Source of the DNA: G965232465 sp965276005
Lineage (GTDB): Bacteria; Pseudomonadota; Alphaproteobacteria; JAQWUY01
Assembly (NCBI GenBank): GCA_965276005.1
Contig: OZ254962.1
Span: 930,001-994,000, forward strand
Length of the DNA stretch: 64,000 bases
Direction: 5' to 3'
Shown: piece by piece, positions 16,640-26,100 of the stretch
Layout of the letters: each line of letters starts with the position of its first letter
How positions within the stretch are numbered: the stretch's first letter is position 1
Notes under the pieces: model-generated
Seen by the model: the letters and a program-made list of their open reading frames with translations, nothing else
Databases searched by the model: none
What the model was told of the DNA's origin: nothing
Translations under genes and position numbers: made by a program

Positions 16640-17330
16640 CAACATCTAAATCTTTCGGAGTAGTGATTTTGACATTGTTTTCATCGCCTAATACTATGCC
16701 GATATGCACATGGGGCAATTTCGCCATGACCAACCCACAATCGTCCGTGTAGTGTCCATCGACGACAGGGTCGTACATTTGGTATGCCTGTTTAATAATA
16801 TGAAAGCGAAACCCTTGTGGGGTTTGCATGTGCATATATTCTGATCGGTTGGGAATCGTGCGAATACTCCCGCCTTCGATGTGCATCAAGGTATCGGTTA
16901 CGGGCACACCCACTGTAATCGCATCGCAGGAATCAAGGGCATACAGACAATCGCTGATAATGCGGGGGCTTACCAGTGGACGGACACTGTCATGAAACAA
17001 AATTTTATCCGCATCATCGCAAATAGTGTCCAAAAACCGCACCGCATGACAAGTCGAATCGAGCCGAGTCCCCGCCCCCCCCCGAATAACATCAATGGGC
17101 ATATGGACAATATCGGCTACCATTTTTTGCACCGCATCGAGTATATCCGGCTGACACACAACCACCATATGATCGATTTTTGCGATTTCTGCAATTTTCG
17201 CACATCGGGCAAATGCCATAACAGTATGCCAAATAATCGGTTTACCCGCCAAGTCCACCATCTGTTTCGGCACATCTCCCCCAAACCGTGTCCCTGTTCC
17301 CCCTGCCAATATGACCCCTATGTTTTGCAT
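16614..17330 (-). CDS. ispD: IspD/TarI-family cytidylyltransferase
   Basis: Transfers CMP from CTP to an alditol phosphate. It has the nucleotide-binding loop AGGTGTRFGGDVPKQ, then FHDSVRPLVS and NVKITTPKDLDVV (238 residues). If it is IspD the substrate is methylerythritol 4-phosphate in the MEP pathway. HDSVRP and YTDDC also resemble the related TarI-type enzymes that make CDP-ribitol for surface polymers. It stands alone rather than fused to IspF as in many alphaproteobacteria. The neighbouring amidotransferase and galE leave room for a surface-glycan role. IspD is the default call. Confidence 0.75.
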   Translation of the reverse strand: MQNIGVILAGGTGTRFGGDVPKQMVDLAGKPIIWHTVMAFARCAKIAEIAKIDHMVVVCQPDILDAVQKMVADIVHMPIDVIRGGAGTRLDSTCHAVRFLDTICDDADKILFHDSVRPLVSPRIISDCLYALDSCDAITVGVPVTDTLMHIEGGSIRTIPNRSEYMHMQTPQGFRFHIIKQAYQMYDPVVDGHYTDDCGLVMAKLPHVHIGIVLGDENNVKITTPKDLDVVRMGGNTA

Positions 17331-17449
17331 ATGTTATACTCAATGAATGTTACAAGCTGTTGTTTGCAACCGCCCATTTATAAACTAAGTGTACTTTCAT
17401 AAAATATATCCCACATATTAAACAGTACCGCACAATACCAAAAACACAG

Positions 17450-18076
17450 CTATGTTGCAATATCTAATACGGTTTTGATAAATTTTATATGATCTGTATT
17501 GTACGGATATTCCCGTTCTGGGTGCCACATCATCGCCCATATTTTGTGTTGACGGATATGATAGGCTTCGACAACCGTATCTGACACCGCTAATATGTCC
17601 GCATGCGGGTTGAGCGTATGGGTGAAAATCCCATAGCCATGAGAGCTGTTTACCCACTTGGCAAAAGTGCCAAAGGCATCGTTTTTTGTGTCCAAACTGT
17701 GGTGTGTTTTATGTCCTTGTACGGGGTGTTCTGTACCGCCAAAATACTGGTTGATCAACTGTGCCCCTCGACATACCCCCAGCACAGGCACAGCGTTTTT
17801 TATTGCCCATCGCAACAAAGCGGTTTCCGATGTGTCCTTTTCGGGGGCAATGTCCGAATCGTTGTGGATTGCCAGCGAATTGCCACCACTGAGTATGGCA
17901 CACTCTGCAGACAAAGTTTGCAACCACCCGTCTATATCCCGTGTGGTGGTTGGCAACGGATACATATGTACCCCTAACGCATCCGCCAGCCCCATCCACC
18001 GTTGATCGAGACAATCCCGCCGTTCATTTTTGTGGCTATCTCGATATACCCGATGGCTTATGACACATTTTTTCAT
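17450..18076 (-). CDS. Class I glutamine amidotransferase, peptidase C26 family
   Basis: A 208-residue gamma-glutamyl hydrolase/amidotransferase fold. Nucleophile Cys102 lies in VLGVCRGAQLIN and the His185-Glu187 pair in MMWHPERE. It is shorter than PuuD (about 250 residues). The N-terminal ISHRVYRDSHKNERRDCLDQ resembles family members found in polysaccharide clusters, such as the Campylobacter gamma-glutamyl-CDP-amidate hydrolase. It lies seven bases after galE and before a cytidylyltransferase, a setting that suggests cell-surface sugar modification. The substrate cannot be decided from sequence. Confidence 0.7.
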   Translation of the reverse strand: MKKCVISHRVYRDSHKNERRDCLDQRWMGLADALGVHMYPLPTTTRDIDGWLQTLSAECAILSGGNSLAIHNDSDIAPEKDTSETALLRWAIKNAVPVLGVCRGAQLINQYFGGTEHPVQGHKTHHSLDTKNDAFGTFAKWVNSSHGYGIFTHTLNPHADILAVSDTVVEAYHIRQHKIWAMMWHPEREYPYNTDHIKFIKTVLDIAT

Positions 18077-18083
18077 ATTTTGC

Positions 18084-19094
18084 TTATTCCTTATTTTGCT
18101 GTTGTACCCATTGCAGGTGATGTTTTGCCATTTCTGTTATATCGTATTGTGCGACCCAACCCATGTGCTGTCTGGCAAAGGCGACATCCGCATAACATGT
18201 GGCAATATCCCCGTCCCGTCGGGGGTGTATGGTGTGTTTGATGGGCTTGCCCCATGCGTCTGCAAAGGCTCGAATAACCTGCAATACGCTATACCCTTTT
18301 CCCGTCCCTAAGTTTATGGCGGTGACACCGCATTGTTTCAGCTGTTGTACGGCACATACATGCCCGTCTGCCAAGTCCATAATATGGATATAGTCCCGTA
18401 CACCGGTGCCATCGGGGGTGTTGTAATCGTTGCCAAATACCCGTACTTCTGGCAACGCACCGATGGCGACTTTGGCAATATAGGGGGCAAGATTGTTGGG
18501 AATACCGTTCGGGTCTTCGCCCAGTTCGCCGCTGGGGTGGGCACCAATGGGATTAAAGTAGCGCAACAATGCCACACGCCATGCGTGGTGGTGTGCTTGC
18601 GTTGCCCGCAGTATATCTTCGCAAACAATTTTTGTTTCCCCATACGGATTGGTCGCACGAAGCGGGTGATTTTCACCAATGGGGCAGGACTCGGGGGTGC
18701 CATACACGGTGGCAGAAGAAGAAAACACCATGTTATAACAGCCATTTTGTGCCATAACCGCCAATAGAGATTCCAACCCGCCAATATTATTTTGATAATA
18801 CAGCTGCGGGTATTGGACACTTTCGCCAACAGATTTTAAAGCGGCAAAATGCACCACCGCATAAATATCGTGTGTGTCGAACACCTTTTGTAACGCTTGT
18901 GTATCCCGTACATCTGCCTTGTAAAACGGGATTTTTTGTCCCGTGATGTTTTGCACACGCTGGACAACAGCATGTTTAGAATTGACCAAATTGTCCAGCA
19001 ATACCACACCGTACCCCGCTTGGCATAATTGTACCGCTGTGTGCGAGCCGATAAACCCTGTACCGCCGGTTAATAATACGGTGTGTTTTGTCAT
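18084..19094 (-). CDS. galE: UDP-glucose 4-epimerase
   Basis: Interconverts UDP-glucose and UDP-galactose (or the N-acetyl forms) to supply galactose for surface polysaccharide. The short-chain dehydrogenase fold has GGTGFIGSH at residues 10-18 for NAD, SSSATVYG and the catalytic Tyr151-xxx-Lys155 (NPYGETK). 336 residues is the standard length. The ATG overlaps the stop of the hisN-like gene by four bases, and the amidotransferase follows after seven bases. Confidence 0.92.
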   Translation of the reverse strand: MTKHTVLLTGGTGFIGSHTAVQLCQAGYGVVLLDNLVNSKHAVVQRVQNITGQKIPFYKADVRDTQALQKVFDTHDIYAVVHFAALKSVGESVQYPQLYYQNNIGGLESLLAVMAQNGCYNMVFSSSATVYGTPESCPIGENHPLRATNPYGETKIVCEDILRATQAHHHAWRVALLRYFNPIGAHPSGELGEDPNGIPNNLAPYIAKVAIGALPEVRVFGNDYNTPDGTGVRDYIHIMDLADGHVCAVQQLKQCGVTAINLGTGKGYSVLQVIRAFADAWGKPIKHTIHPRRDGDIATCYADVAFARQHMGWVAQYDITEMAKHHLQWVQQQNKE

Positions 19095-19840
19095 GCTTGC
19101 AACGCCTCAATAATCTGTGTGTGGTGGGCGGGGCTGGCGATAACTTCGCCGCTGCTGTGCATGTGTAAGGGGTTTCCTTGCCAATCGCTGATGGTTGCCC
19201 CAGCGTTTTGTAAAATCGGCACCAGCGGCAAGAAATCATAAGGCTGTAAATCTGCCTCACAGACGATACGGGCATCGCCCGCCGCTAATCGGCAATAGTT
19301 GTGTGCATCGCCGCCAACCCTTTCCCCGTTGGTCATAGCCCTTAGTTTTGCAAAGGCTTTTAGCTGTGTGGCATTGTACATATATAGCCCCGTGTACGAT
19401 AAAGCACAATCGGCAATGCGATGGGGGATACTGTGCACGGGGGTACCGTTTAGGTATGTTACGCCATCGATGGCAATATAGCGTTCTTCACGGGCGGGAA
19501 ACCCAATCCCAGACAGTATGGGGCGATGGTTGTGTAACACACATACCATATTGGCAAAACTGTCGACACCGGCAATAAACGCCCGTGTACCGTCGATGGG
19601 GTCGATGATCCAAACATATTCCGCATCGGCATTGTCCACCCCGAATTCTTCGCCTATAATACCGTGTTCGGGATACGCCCTGCGAATCCGCTCTCGCATA
19701 GCCTGTTCGGCTTGTTTATCGGCAATGCTGACGGGGCTGTCATCGGATTTTTTGTCCACCCGTAAGCCTGCTGTACGAAAGTACTGCATGCTAATATCCC
19801 CACCAATGTCCAGCAAAAAGTTTATAAATTTTGTATCCAT
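19091..19840 (-). CDS. hisN: Inositol-monophosphatase-family phosphatase, HisN (histidinol-phosphatase) type
   Basis: Mg2+-dependent phosphatase. It has EEFG and the metal-binding DPIDGTRAFIAG, with the later GGDAHNYCRLAAGDARIVCE and LQPYDFLPLVPILQNAGA. The RAF variant and the C-terminal pattern match the HisN histidinol-phosphatase group rather than SuhB, and hisD is present at 32.6 kb. The ATG at 19840 gives 249 residues. A TTG at 19852, overlapping the preceding stop (TTGA), is an alternative start. It is coupled to galE by a four-base overlap. Activity on another sugar phosphate remains possible. Confidence 0.75.
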   Translation of the reverse strand: MDTKFINFLLDIGGDISMQYFRTAGLRVDKKSDDSPVSIADKQAEQAMRERIRRAYPEHGIIGEEFGVDNADAEYVWIIDPIDGTRAFIAGVDSFANMVCVLHNHRPILSGIGFPAREERYIAIDGVTYLNGTPVHSIPHRIADCALSYTGLYMYNATQLKAFAKLRAMTNGERVGGDAHNYCRLAAGDARIVCEADLQPYDFLPLVPILQNAGATISDWQGNPLHMHSSGEVIASPAHHTQIIEALQA

Positions 19841-19848
19841 TGCCCTTG

Positions 19849-20616
19849 TCAATAATTTATTTTAATGCCCGCCGTAAACATATCACCAGCGGCAACTTTC
19901 GAATAGTACAACGCAACCCTATCGCTCAGTACCACATTCCAAAAGTATTCGTGCGACCATTTAAATTCGGCTAAGCCGGTAGCGGATTTAATTTCCAATA
20001 TAACATTTTTATCAAAAGTATAATTCTTTATCCAATTGTCGGTAAATTTCCCCAAGTCCAAACGGGAATAAATGGCATATTCCCGATCTAGTCTGTGTTG
20101 GGCGTTGCCCATATTTTCCAATATATCCTCACTTGTGACGGTGGCACGGGGGATAATATCCCACTCAAACAAATACCGCAACATAAACGCATCGGTCAAT
20201 TGCCACTCAACGGTCGGCATCACCCGATAGGATTGTCCATAATACTCCGTATACGGGGATCGATAGGCAAACGACACCAATGCCCCGACTCGGAATGTGT
20301 CCGTAAACGCTTTGTTATAACGCAAGCCAATGTGCTGAATGGTAACATCTTCTCCAATACTGCCGGTTTCTGAGCGATACGAAACTGCCAACCTGTCCCC
20401 CGCGGGGATTTTAGAGCGGAATATATCGTGTTCCCCGTAAACACCCCTTGCATCACCGGGGGCACCAGAGTGCATCCCCACCCGATGAAAAACCATAAAT
20501 CCTTTGGTATCTGGTTCCCTATAGGTAAACATCACATCCGCCGCCGCAGGCGTATACCATAACACAAACACCGATACAAACGCACAAAGTGCGATAACAT
20601 TTCTAAAAAACAGCAT
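19849..20616 (-). CDS. Predicted outer-membrane beta-barrel protein
   Basis: 255 residues with a signal peptide (~1-26, ending TPAAA-D). The rest is made of alternating polar/hydrophobic strands (LAVSYRSETG, FRVGALVSFAYRS, RVALYYSKVAAG) and ends in a C-terminal aromatic (GIKINY), the signal recognised by the BAM complex. It resembles small porin-like or OmpA-barrel-like proteins, but no specific family is recognised. First gene of the minus-strand run into hisN and galE, with its own strong promoter. Confidence 0.65.
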   Translation of the reverse strand: MLFFRNVIALCAFVSVFVLWYTPAAADVMFTYREPDTKGFMVFHRVGMHSGAPGDARGVYGEHDIFRSKIPAGDRLAVSYRSETGSIGEDVTIQHIGLRYNKAFTDTFRVGALVSFAYRSPYTEYYGQSYRVMPTVEWQLTDAFMLRYLFEWDIIPRATVTSEDILENMGNAQHRLDREYAIYSRLDLGKFTDNWIKNYTFDKNVILEIKSATGLAEFKWSHEYFWNVVLSDRVALYYSKVAAGDMFTAGIKINY

Positions 20617-20678
20617 AAAAAATTTCCTTAAATGCGTACATTGTTACAAGATAATATTAGACTTCTTTTTATAAGTAC

Positions 20679-20707
20679 ATTATAATGATATACCTCAACA
20701 GTGTTAA
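20679..20707 (-). promoter_or_regulatory. Sigma70-type promoter for the barrel protein gene
   Basis: On the minus strand TTAACA, a 17-base spacer and TATAAT lie about 60 bases before the ATG at 20616. It is close to consensus. Confidence 0.7.
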
Positions 20708-20734
20708 GATACAGAGACGAGTATACACTATACT

Positions 20735-20743
20735 TGTTATAAT
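20735..20743 (+). promoter_or_regulatory. Extended -10 promoter for lipB
   Basis: TGTTATAAT (extended -10 with a perfect hexamer) ends 21 bases before the lipB ATG. No good -35 is visible. It is divergent from the barrel-protein promoter. Confidence 0.5.
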
Positions 20744-20764
20744 AGCAATAGACTTTAACAATAT

Positions 20765-21466
20765 ATGCAAGATATGACAAAATCCGCTGAATCGTTTTTA
20801 TTGCCGCTAGACATTGCTGGTACTTTTGTGCATGCTACGCCGTTTGATTGGTATCAATCTTACAACATGGATTACCAAACCGCCGTACAGTTTATGACCG
20901 ATCGCACTATTGCCATTCGGGCGGACAATGCCCCCGAATGCGTTTGGTTTGTGGAACATCCGCCCCTGTATACGGGCGGCACTTCCGCCAGCGAATCGCA
21001 TTTATTAAACCCACAACTACCCGTGTACAAAACAGGACGAGGCGGACAGTATACCTATCACGGGACAGGACAACGGACTATTTATGTGATGATCGACTTG
21101 CAAAAAAGAGGCTTGGGCATTCGGGAATTTGTCCGCTATTTAGAACAGTGGATTATCGACAGTTTAACCGTATTTGACATCACAGGCGACCGCCGCTGTG
21201 GGCGGGTCGGTATTTGGGTCGATATAGGCGATGGCTACGAAGACAAAATCTGTGCCATTGGCGTACGGGTCAAAAGATGGGTATCGTTGCACGGTATCGC
21301 CCTCAACATAAACCCGGACTTAACCTATTACCAACACATAGTCCCCTGTGGTATCAGCGATGCCAAATACGGCGTAACTTCGTTTGAAAAACTTGGCAAA
21401 ACCACCGATATACAGCACATCGACACGGTGTTAGCACAAAAATTTTTGGCTATATTTTGTCCATAA
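20765..21466 (+). CDS. lipB: Octanoyl-[acyl-carrier-protein]:protein transferase LipB
   Basis: Transfers the octanoyl group from ACP to lipoyl domains of 2-oxoacid dehydrogenases, the first step of endogenous lipoylation. 233 residues with the family motif GRGGQYTYHGTGQ (91-103), the catalytic Lys161 in KICAIGVR and Cys195 in IVPCGI. LipA is not in the window. It lies 87 bases before purF, which has its own promoter. Confidence 0.94.
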   Translation: MQDMTKSAESFLLPLDIAGTFVHATPFDWYQSYNMDYQTAVQFMTDRTIAIRADNAPECVWFVEHPPLYTGGTSASESHLLNPQLPVYKTGRGGQYTYHGTGQRTIYVMIDLQKRGLGIREFVRYLEQWIIDSLTVFDITGDRRCGRVGIWVDIGDGYEDKICAIGVRVKRWVSLHGIALNINPDLTYYQHIVPCGISDAKYGVTSFEKLGKTTDIQHIDTVLAQKFLAIFCP

Positions 21467-21483
21467 AAAAGGTAAAAAATCGG

Positions 21484-21512
21484 TTTACACAGGATATATT
21501 CCCCTATATAAT
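21484..21512 (+). promoter_or_regulatory. Sigma70-type promoter for the pur operon
   Basis: TTTACA, 17 bases, TATAAT, placed 41 bases before the purF ATG. Only 87 bases separate lipB and purF, too little for a purine riboswitch, and no aptamer-like pairing was seen. Confidence 0.7.
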
Positions 21513-21553
21513 CCCGCTATTAACGGTAAACAACGCCAATAAAGGGAAAAACA

Positions 21554-23077
21554 ATGTGTGGTATCATTGGTGTGGTGGGAACAACACATGTCAACCATTA
21601 TATTTATGACGGGCTTAGCCTGTTGCAACATCGGGGGCAAGATGCGGCGGGGATTGCCACTTTGCACAACAACAAATTTTACTTGCAAAAAGACACCGGT
21701 ATGCTGAGCGATGTGTTTACCACTGAACGGCTGTCCGCCCTGATTGGTCGCATTGGCATTGGGCATCTGAGATACCCCACCGCCGGCAGCCCCGGATCAG
21801 AGGAAAGCCAACCGTTTTATGTCAATGCCCCGTATGGTATTATGCTGGGGCACAATGGCAATTTAACCAATGTGCCGCCGCTCCGTAAAACATTACGCCG
21901 TCTAGAAAAACGCCATCTCAATACCAGCTCTGATTCGGAATTGTTGCTAAACTTCTTTGCCTATGGCTTGTCCCAATACGACACCCTACACGACACCACT
22001 GCCCACACCCCCGATGCCATATTTCACGCCGTACGGTTTATCAACCAGCACGCCCGGGGGGCGTATGCGTGTACGGCGATAGTATCTGGGCTGGGCTTGG
22101 TGGCATTTCGAGACCCAAATGGTATTCGCCCGTTGGTGCTGGGCAAGCAACAAACCGACAAGGGCTGTGCGTATATGATTGCCAGTGAAAGTGTGGCACT
22201 GGATATTACCGGCTTTAAATTGGTACGGGACATTGCCCCCGGCGAAGCGATTGTGATTACAGAACAGGGCGAAATTTATAGGGAAATTTGTGCCGATAAC
22301 ACCACTTTAACGCCCTGTTTATTTGAATTTGTATACTTCGCCCGCCCGGACAGCGTTATCGACAATATCAATGTCTATCAATGCCGTATCGATGCGGGTA
22401 AAGCGTTGGCACAAACCCTCAAAACCACATGGGGCGACAAACACTTTGATACGATTATTCCGGTGCCAGAAACCGGACGAGTCGCCGCCCAAGAAATTGC
22501 CGCCGCATTGGGCGTAGCATATCGGGAAGGGTTTGTCAAAAACCGCTATGTGGGACGGACTTTTATTATGCCCACTGCTGTGGGACGGACAGATTCTGTG
22601 CGTAGAAAACTCAACCCCATCGCCTCCGAATTCAAAGACAAAAGCGTGTTGTTGGTCGACGATTCGATCGTACGAGGCACCACCAGCAAGCAAATTATCG
22701 ACATGGTACGGGGGTTGGGGGCAAAAAGCGTATACCTTGCCTCCGCCTCCCCCAAAGTCACATATCCCAATTTATATGGTATCGATATGCCGACCCGCAA
22801 AGAGCTGTTGGCAAACGCCCGTACACATGCAGAAATCGAACAGTGGATTGGCGTCGATGGGCTGTTGTATTTGGGGCTGGACGATTTAAAACAAGCGGCA
22901 AAATTACAAAACCCCCATGTTACAGATTTTGAAGACAGCGTATTTTCTGGACGGTACATATCGGGGGATATAGACGATAGCTACTTAGATGCACTGGAAC
23001 ACCGCAGGGAGCGAATCGACGCCATCAGCCAAAGACATCAAGCCTTCGTTGCCGAAAACTTAATTGCCAGATTGTAA
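21554..23077 (+). CDS. purF: Amidophosphoribosyltransferase
   Basis: First committed step of purine synthesis: PRPP + glutamine to phosphoribosylamine. The N-terminal glutaminase nucleophile Cys2 (MCGIIGVVG) is exposed directly, with no propeptide. LLQHRGQDAAGI and IRPLVLGK follow, then the PRPP-binding loop VLLVDDSIVRGTTS and YGIDMPTRKELLA. At 507 residues, it resembles the E. coli enzyme closely throughout. First gene of an eight-gene operon. Confidence 0.96.
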   Translation: MCGIIGVVGTTHVNHYIYDGLSLLQHRGQDAAGIATLHNNKFYLQKDTGMLSDVFTTERLSALIGRIGIGHLRYPTAGSPGSEESQPFYVNAPYGIMLGHNGNLTNVPPLRKTLRRLEKRHLNTSSDSELLLNFFAYGLSQYDTLHDTTAHTPDAIFHAVRFINQHARGAYACTAIVSGLGLVAFRDPNGIRPLVLGKQQTDKGCAYMIASESVALDITGFKLVRDIAPGEAIVITEQGEIYREICADNTTLTPCLFEFVYFARPDSVIDNINVYQCRIDAGKALAQTLKTTWGDKHFDTIIPVPETGRVAAQEIAAALGVAYREGFVKNRYVGRTFIMPTAVGRTDSVRRKLNPIASEFKDKSVLLVDDSIVRGTTSKQIIDMVRGLGAKSVYLASASPKVTYPNLYGIDMPTRKELLANARTHAEIEQWIGVDGLLYLGLDDLKQAAKLQNPHVTDFEDSVFSGRYISGDIDDSYLDALEHRRERIDAISQRHQAFVAENLIARL

Positions 23078-23118
23078 AACATGTACCTAGCACAGACATA
23101 TTTTAAGGTGAAAATATA

Positions 23119-26100
23119 ATGTACACACTTTTTGGGGCATCCGCCCTATCGCCGTTTAGACAACAATCCCTGTTGCAATCGCTAAGCGGTGTAACCCATA
23201 TCGACGCCCAATTTGTCCACTTTGTAGCGGGGTTCGACAGCGGTGATACGGCAGCAGAAGCGATACTCAGGTCGCTATTAGATTATGGGCAACAGGGACA
23301 ACAAGCGGATATAAACGCCATCGCCCATAACGCCTCATTTGTGGTTGTTCCCCGACTGGGTACCATTTCCCCATGGTCGTCGAAAGCCACCCATATTGCC
23401 CTAAACACGGGTATCACACTAGACCGTATCGAACGGGGCATTGTATACGCTCTCAGCGGTGATTTTGATACGGATACGATAGTGCCACAGCTATACGACC
23501 GCATGGTGGAAACGGTGATGCCCGATGTGGCATCGTGTGCCGCCCTGTTCGATAGGGAGCCCCCCAAGCCTGCACACCATATCCCGGTGCTAGAACACGG
23601 GGAAGCGGCGTTAGTCCGTGCCAACAATCAATGGGGGCTGGCGTTATCGGCACAAGAAATCACCTACTTAGTCGGGGCGTATCAAAAATTAAACCGCAAC
23701 CCAACGGACGCAGAAATATATATGTTTGCACAGGCAAATTCTGAACACTGTCGCCACAAAATTTTTAATGCGGGTTGGGACATCGACGGCAAAAAACAAA
23801 ATGTATCGCTGTTGTCAATGATTAAAAACACTACCAACTGCACCCCCGAAGGGGTGTTGTCTGCGTATAAGGACAACGCATCGGTGATTATGGGGTGCAC
23901 AGCAGAGCGGTTTTTTCCCGTAAACAGCAACGGTGTCCATATATATCAAGGACAAACCGAACGCATCGACATTTTAATGAAGGTCGAGACCCACAACCAC
24001 CCTACCGCTATTGCCCCATACAGCGGATCGGCAACCGGTATCGGCGGCGAAATCCGGGACGAAGGGGCAACGGGTAAGGGGGCAAAACCAAAGGCAGGTT
24101 TAAGCGGCTTTTGCGTGTCGAATCTCCATATCCCCAGCTTGCCACAGGCTTGGGAAAGTGGCGATGGTATCGACAAACCCGCCCACATAACCAGTGCCTT
24201 AAAAATTATGATCGATGCCCCTGTTGGCGGTGCCGATTTTGCCAACGAATTTGGCAGACCGCAAATATGCGGATACTTTCGCACTTATGAACAACAGGTG
24301 GGCGATCGAGGGGTTTTTGGATACCACAAGCCGATTATGATTGCCGGCGGTATGGGCAATATCCGCCCCACCCACATCGACAAGGGCAATATTGCTACAG
24401 GGGAAAACCTGATTTGTCTAGGCGGTGCGGCGATGCGGATTGGGCTTGGCGGCGGTGCAGCGTCATCAACGGTGTCTGGCAGCGGTGACAACGACCTCGA
24501 TTTTGCCTCTGTACAGCGGGGCAATCCGGAAATGCAACGGCGATGCCAAGAAGTCATCGACCGCTGTTGGCAAATGGGGGAGGACAACCCCATATCGTTT
24601 ATCCACGATGTGGGGGCGGGCGGCATATCAAATGCGTTTCCCGAATTGGTAAAAGACGGCGGCGTCGGCGGTCGTTTTGAACTTCGCCATGTCCTATCGG
24701 GCGATAATGGTATGTCGCCGTTGGAAATTTGGTCAAACGAATCACAAGAACGCTATGTATTGTCCATACCTGCGGATAAAATGGCTGTATTTGACCGTAT
24801 ATGCGTACGGGAACGGTGTCCATATGCGGTGGTAGGTCAAGCCGTATCCACAAAGCATATAACCGTAACAGACGCCCATTTTGGCAATACGCCCGTCGAT
24901 ATGCCTATGGATATATTGTTTGGCAATACCCCCCGCATGCACCGCACGGTAACAACAAAAACATACACACACACGGATATAAACCCACATGTAATACCAC
25001 ATATAGTTTCTGTGTCAGACGCCATAAACCGGGTGTTGCGATTGCCGGCGGTGGCGTCAAAATCGTTTTTAATCACCATCGGCGATCGGTCGATTAGCGG
25101 CATGGTTGCCCGGGATCAAATGGTAGGCAAGTGGCAAGTACCGGTTGCCGATTGTGCGGTAACAACCGCCACATTAAGCACCACACAGGGCGAGGCTATG
25201 GCAATGGGCGAACGCACACCGATTGCCATTATAGACGCCGCCGCCAGTGGCCGTATGGCGGTGGGCGAAGCGATTACCAATTTGGCAGGTGCCTGTATTG
25301 GCGATATAAAAAATATCCGTCTCAGTGCCAATTGGATGTGTGCCTGTGGACATGACAGCCAAGACCAAGCATTGTTCGAAACGGTTAAGGCGGTGGCTAT
25401 GGATTTTTGTCCCGCTTTAGGGGTGGCTATTCCTGTGGGCAAAGACTCGTTGTCGATGCGGACAACATGGACAGATAACGGCGTCGAAAAGTCCGTAACT
25501 TCACCGCTGTCGCTGATTATATCCGCCTTTACCCCCGTAAAGGACACTGTCAAAACCGTTACGCCGGATGTGCACAATGACCCGGACACCACTATCATTG
25601 CCATCGATTTAGGCAATGGCAACAATCGCATGGGCGGTTCTGCCCTGTGCCAAGTGTATAACAGCATCGGCAGCACCGCCCCCGATATAACCGCCCCTGT
25701 GTTAAAAGCATTTTTTGAAATCACGCAACGCTATGTGTCTTATGGGACTTTACTTGCCTATCACGACCGATCGGACGGGGGGATATGCACCACCCTGTTC
25801 GAAATGGCGTTTGCTGGCAGAGTGGGGGTAAACATCACGATACCTACAGCAACAGATCCGATTGCCTACTTATTTAACGAAGAATTAGGGGCGTGTATAC
25901 AAGTACACAACAGCTGTGTAGATGCGGTGCTATCCGCATACCAAAGCACCGGTATCGATACATATGCCATTGCCACTATCGGCACCGATGACACGGTTGT
26001 CATACGGCAGGGCGACACTGTACTGTACAGCGAACAACGGGCGGTATTACAGCAAAAGTGGGCGGAAACTTCGTACCATATGCAACGCTTGCGGGACAAT

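Noticed and set aside
21467..21553. Purine riboswitch before purF
   Set aside because: Only 87 bases are available, most taken up by the promoter, and no aptamer-like three-way junction can be drawn.
25116..25724. 202-residue minus-strand ORF inside purL
   Set aside because: It lies opposite a conserved part of PurL and resembles no protein.
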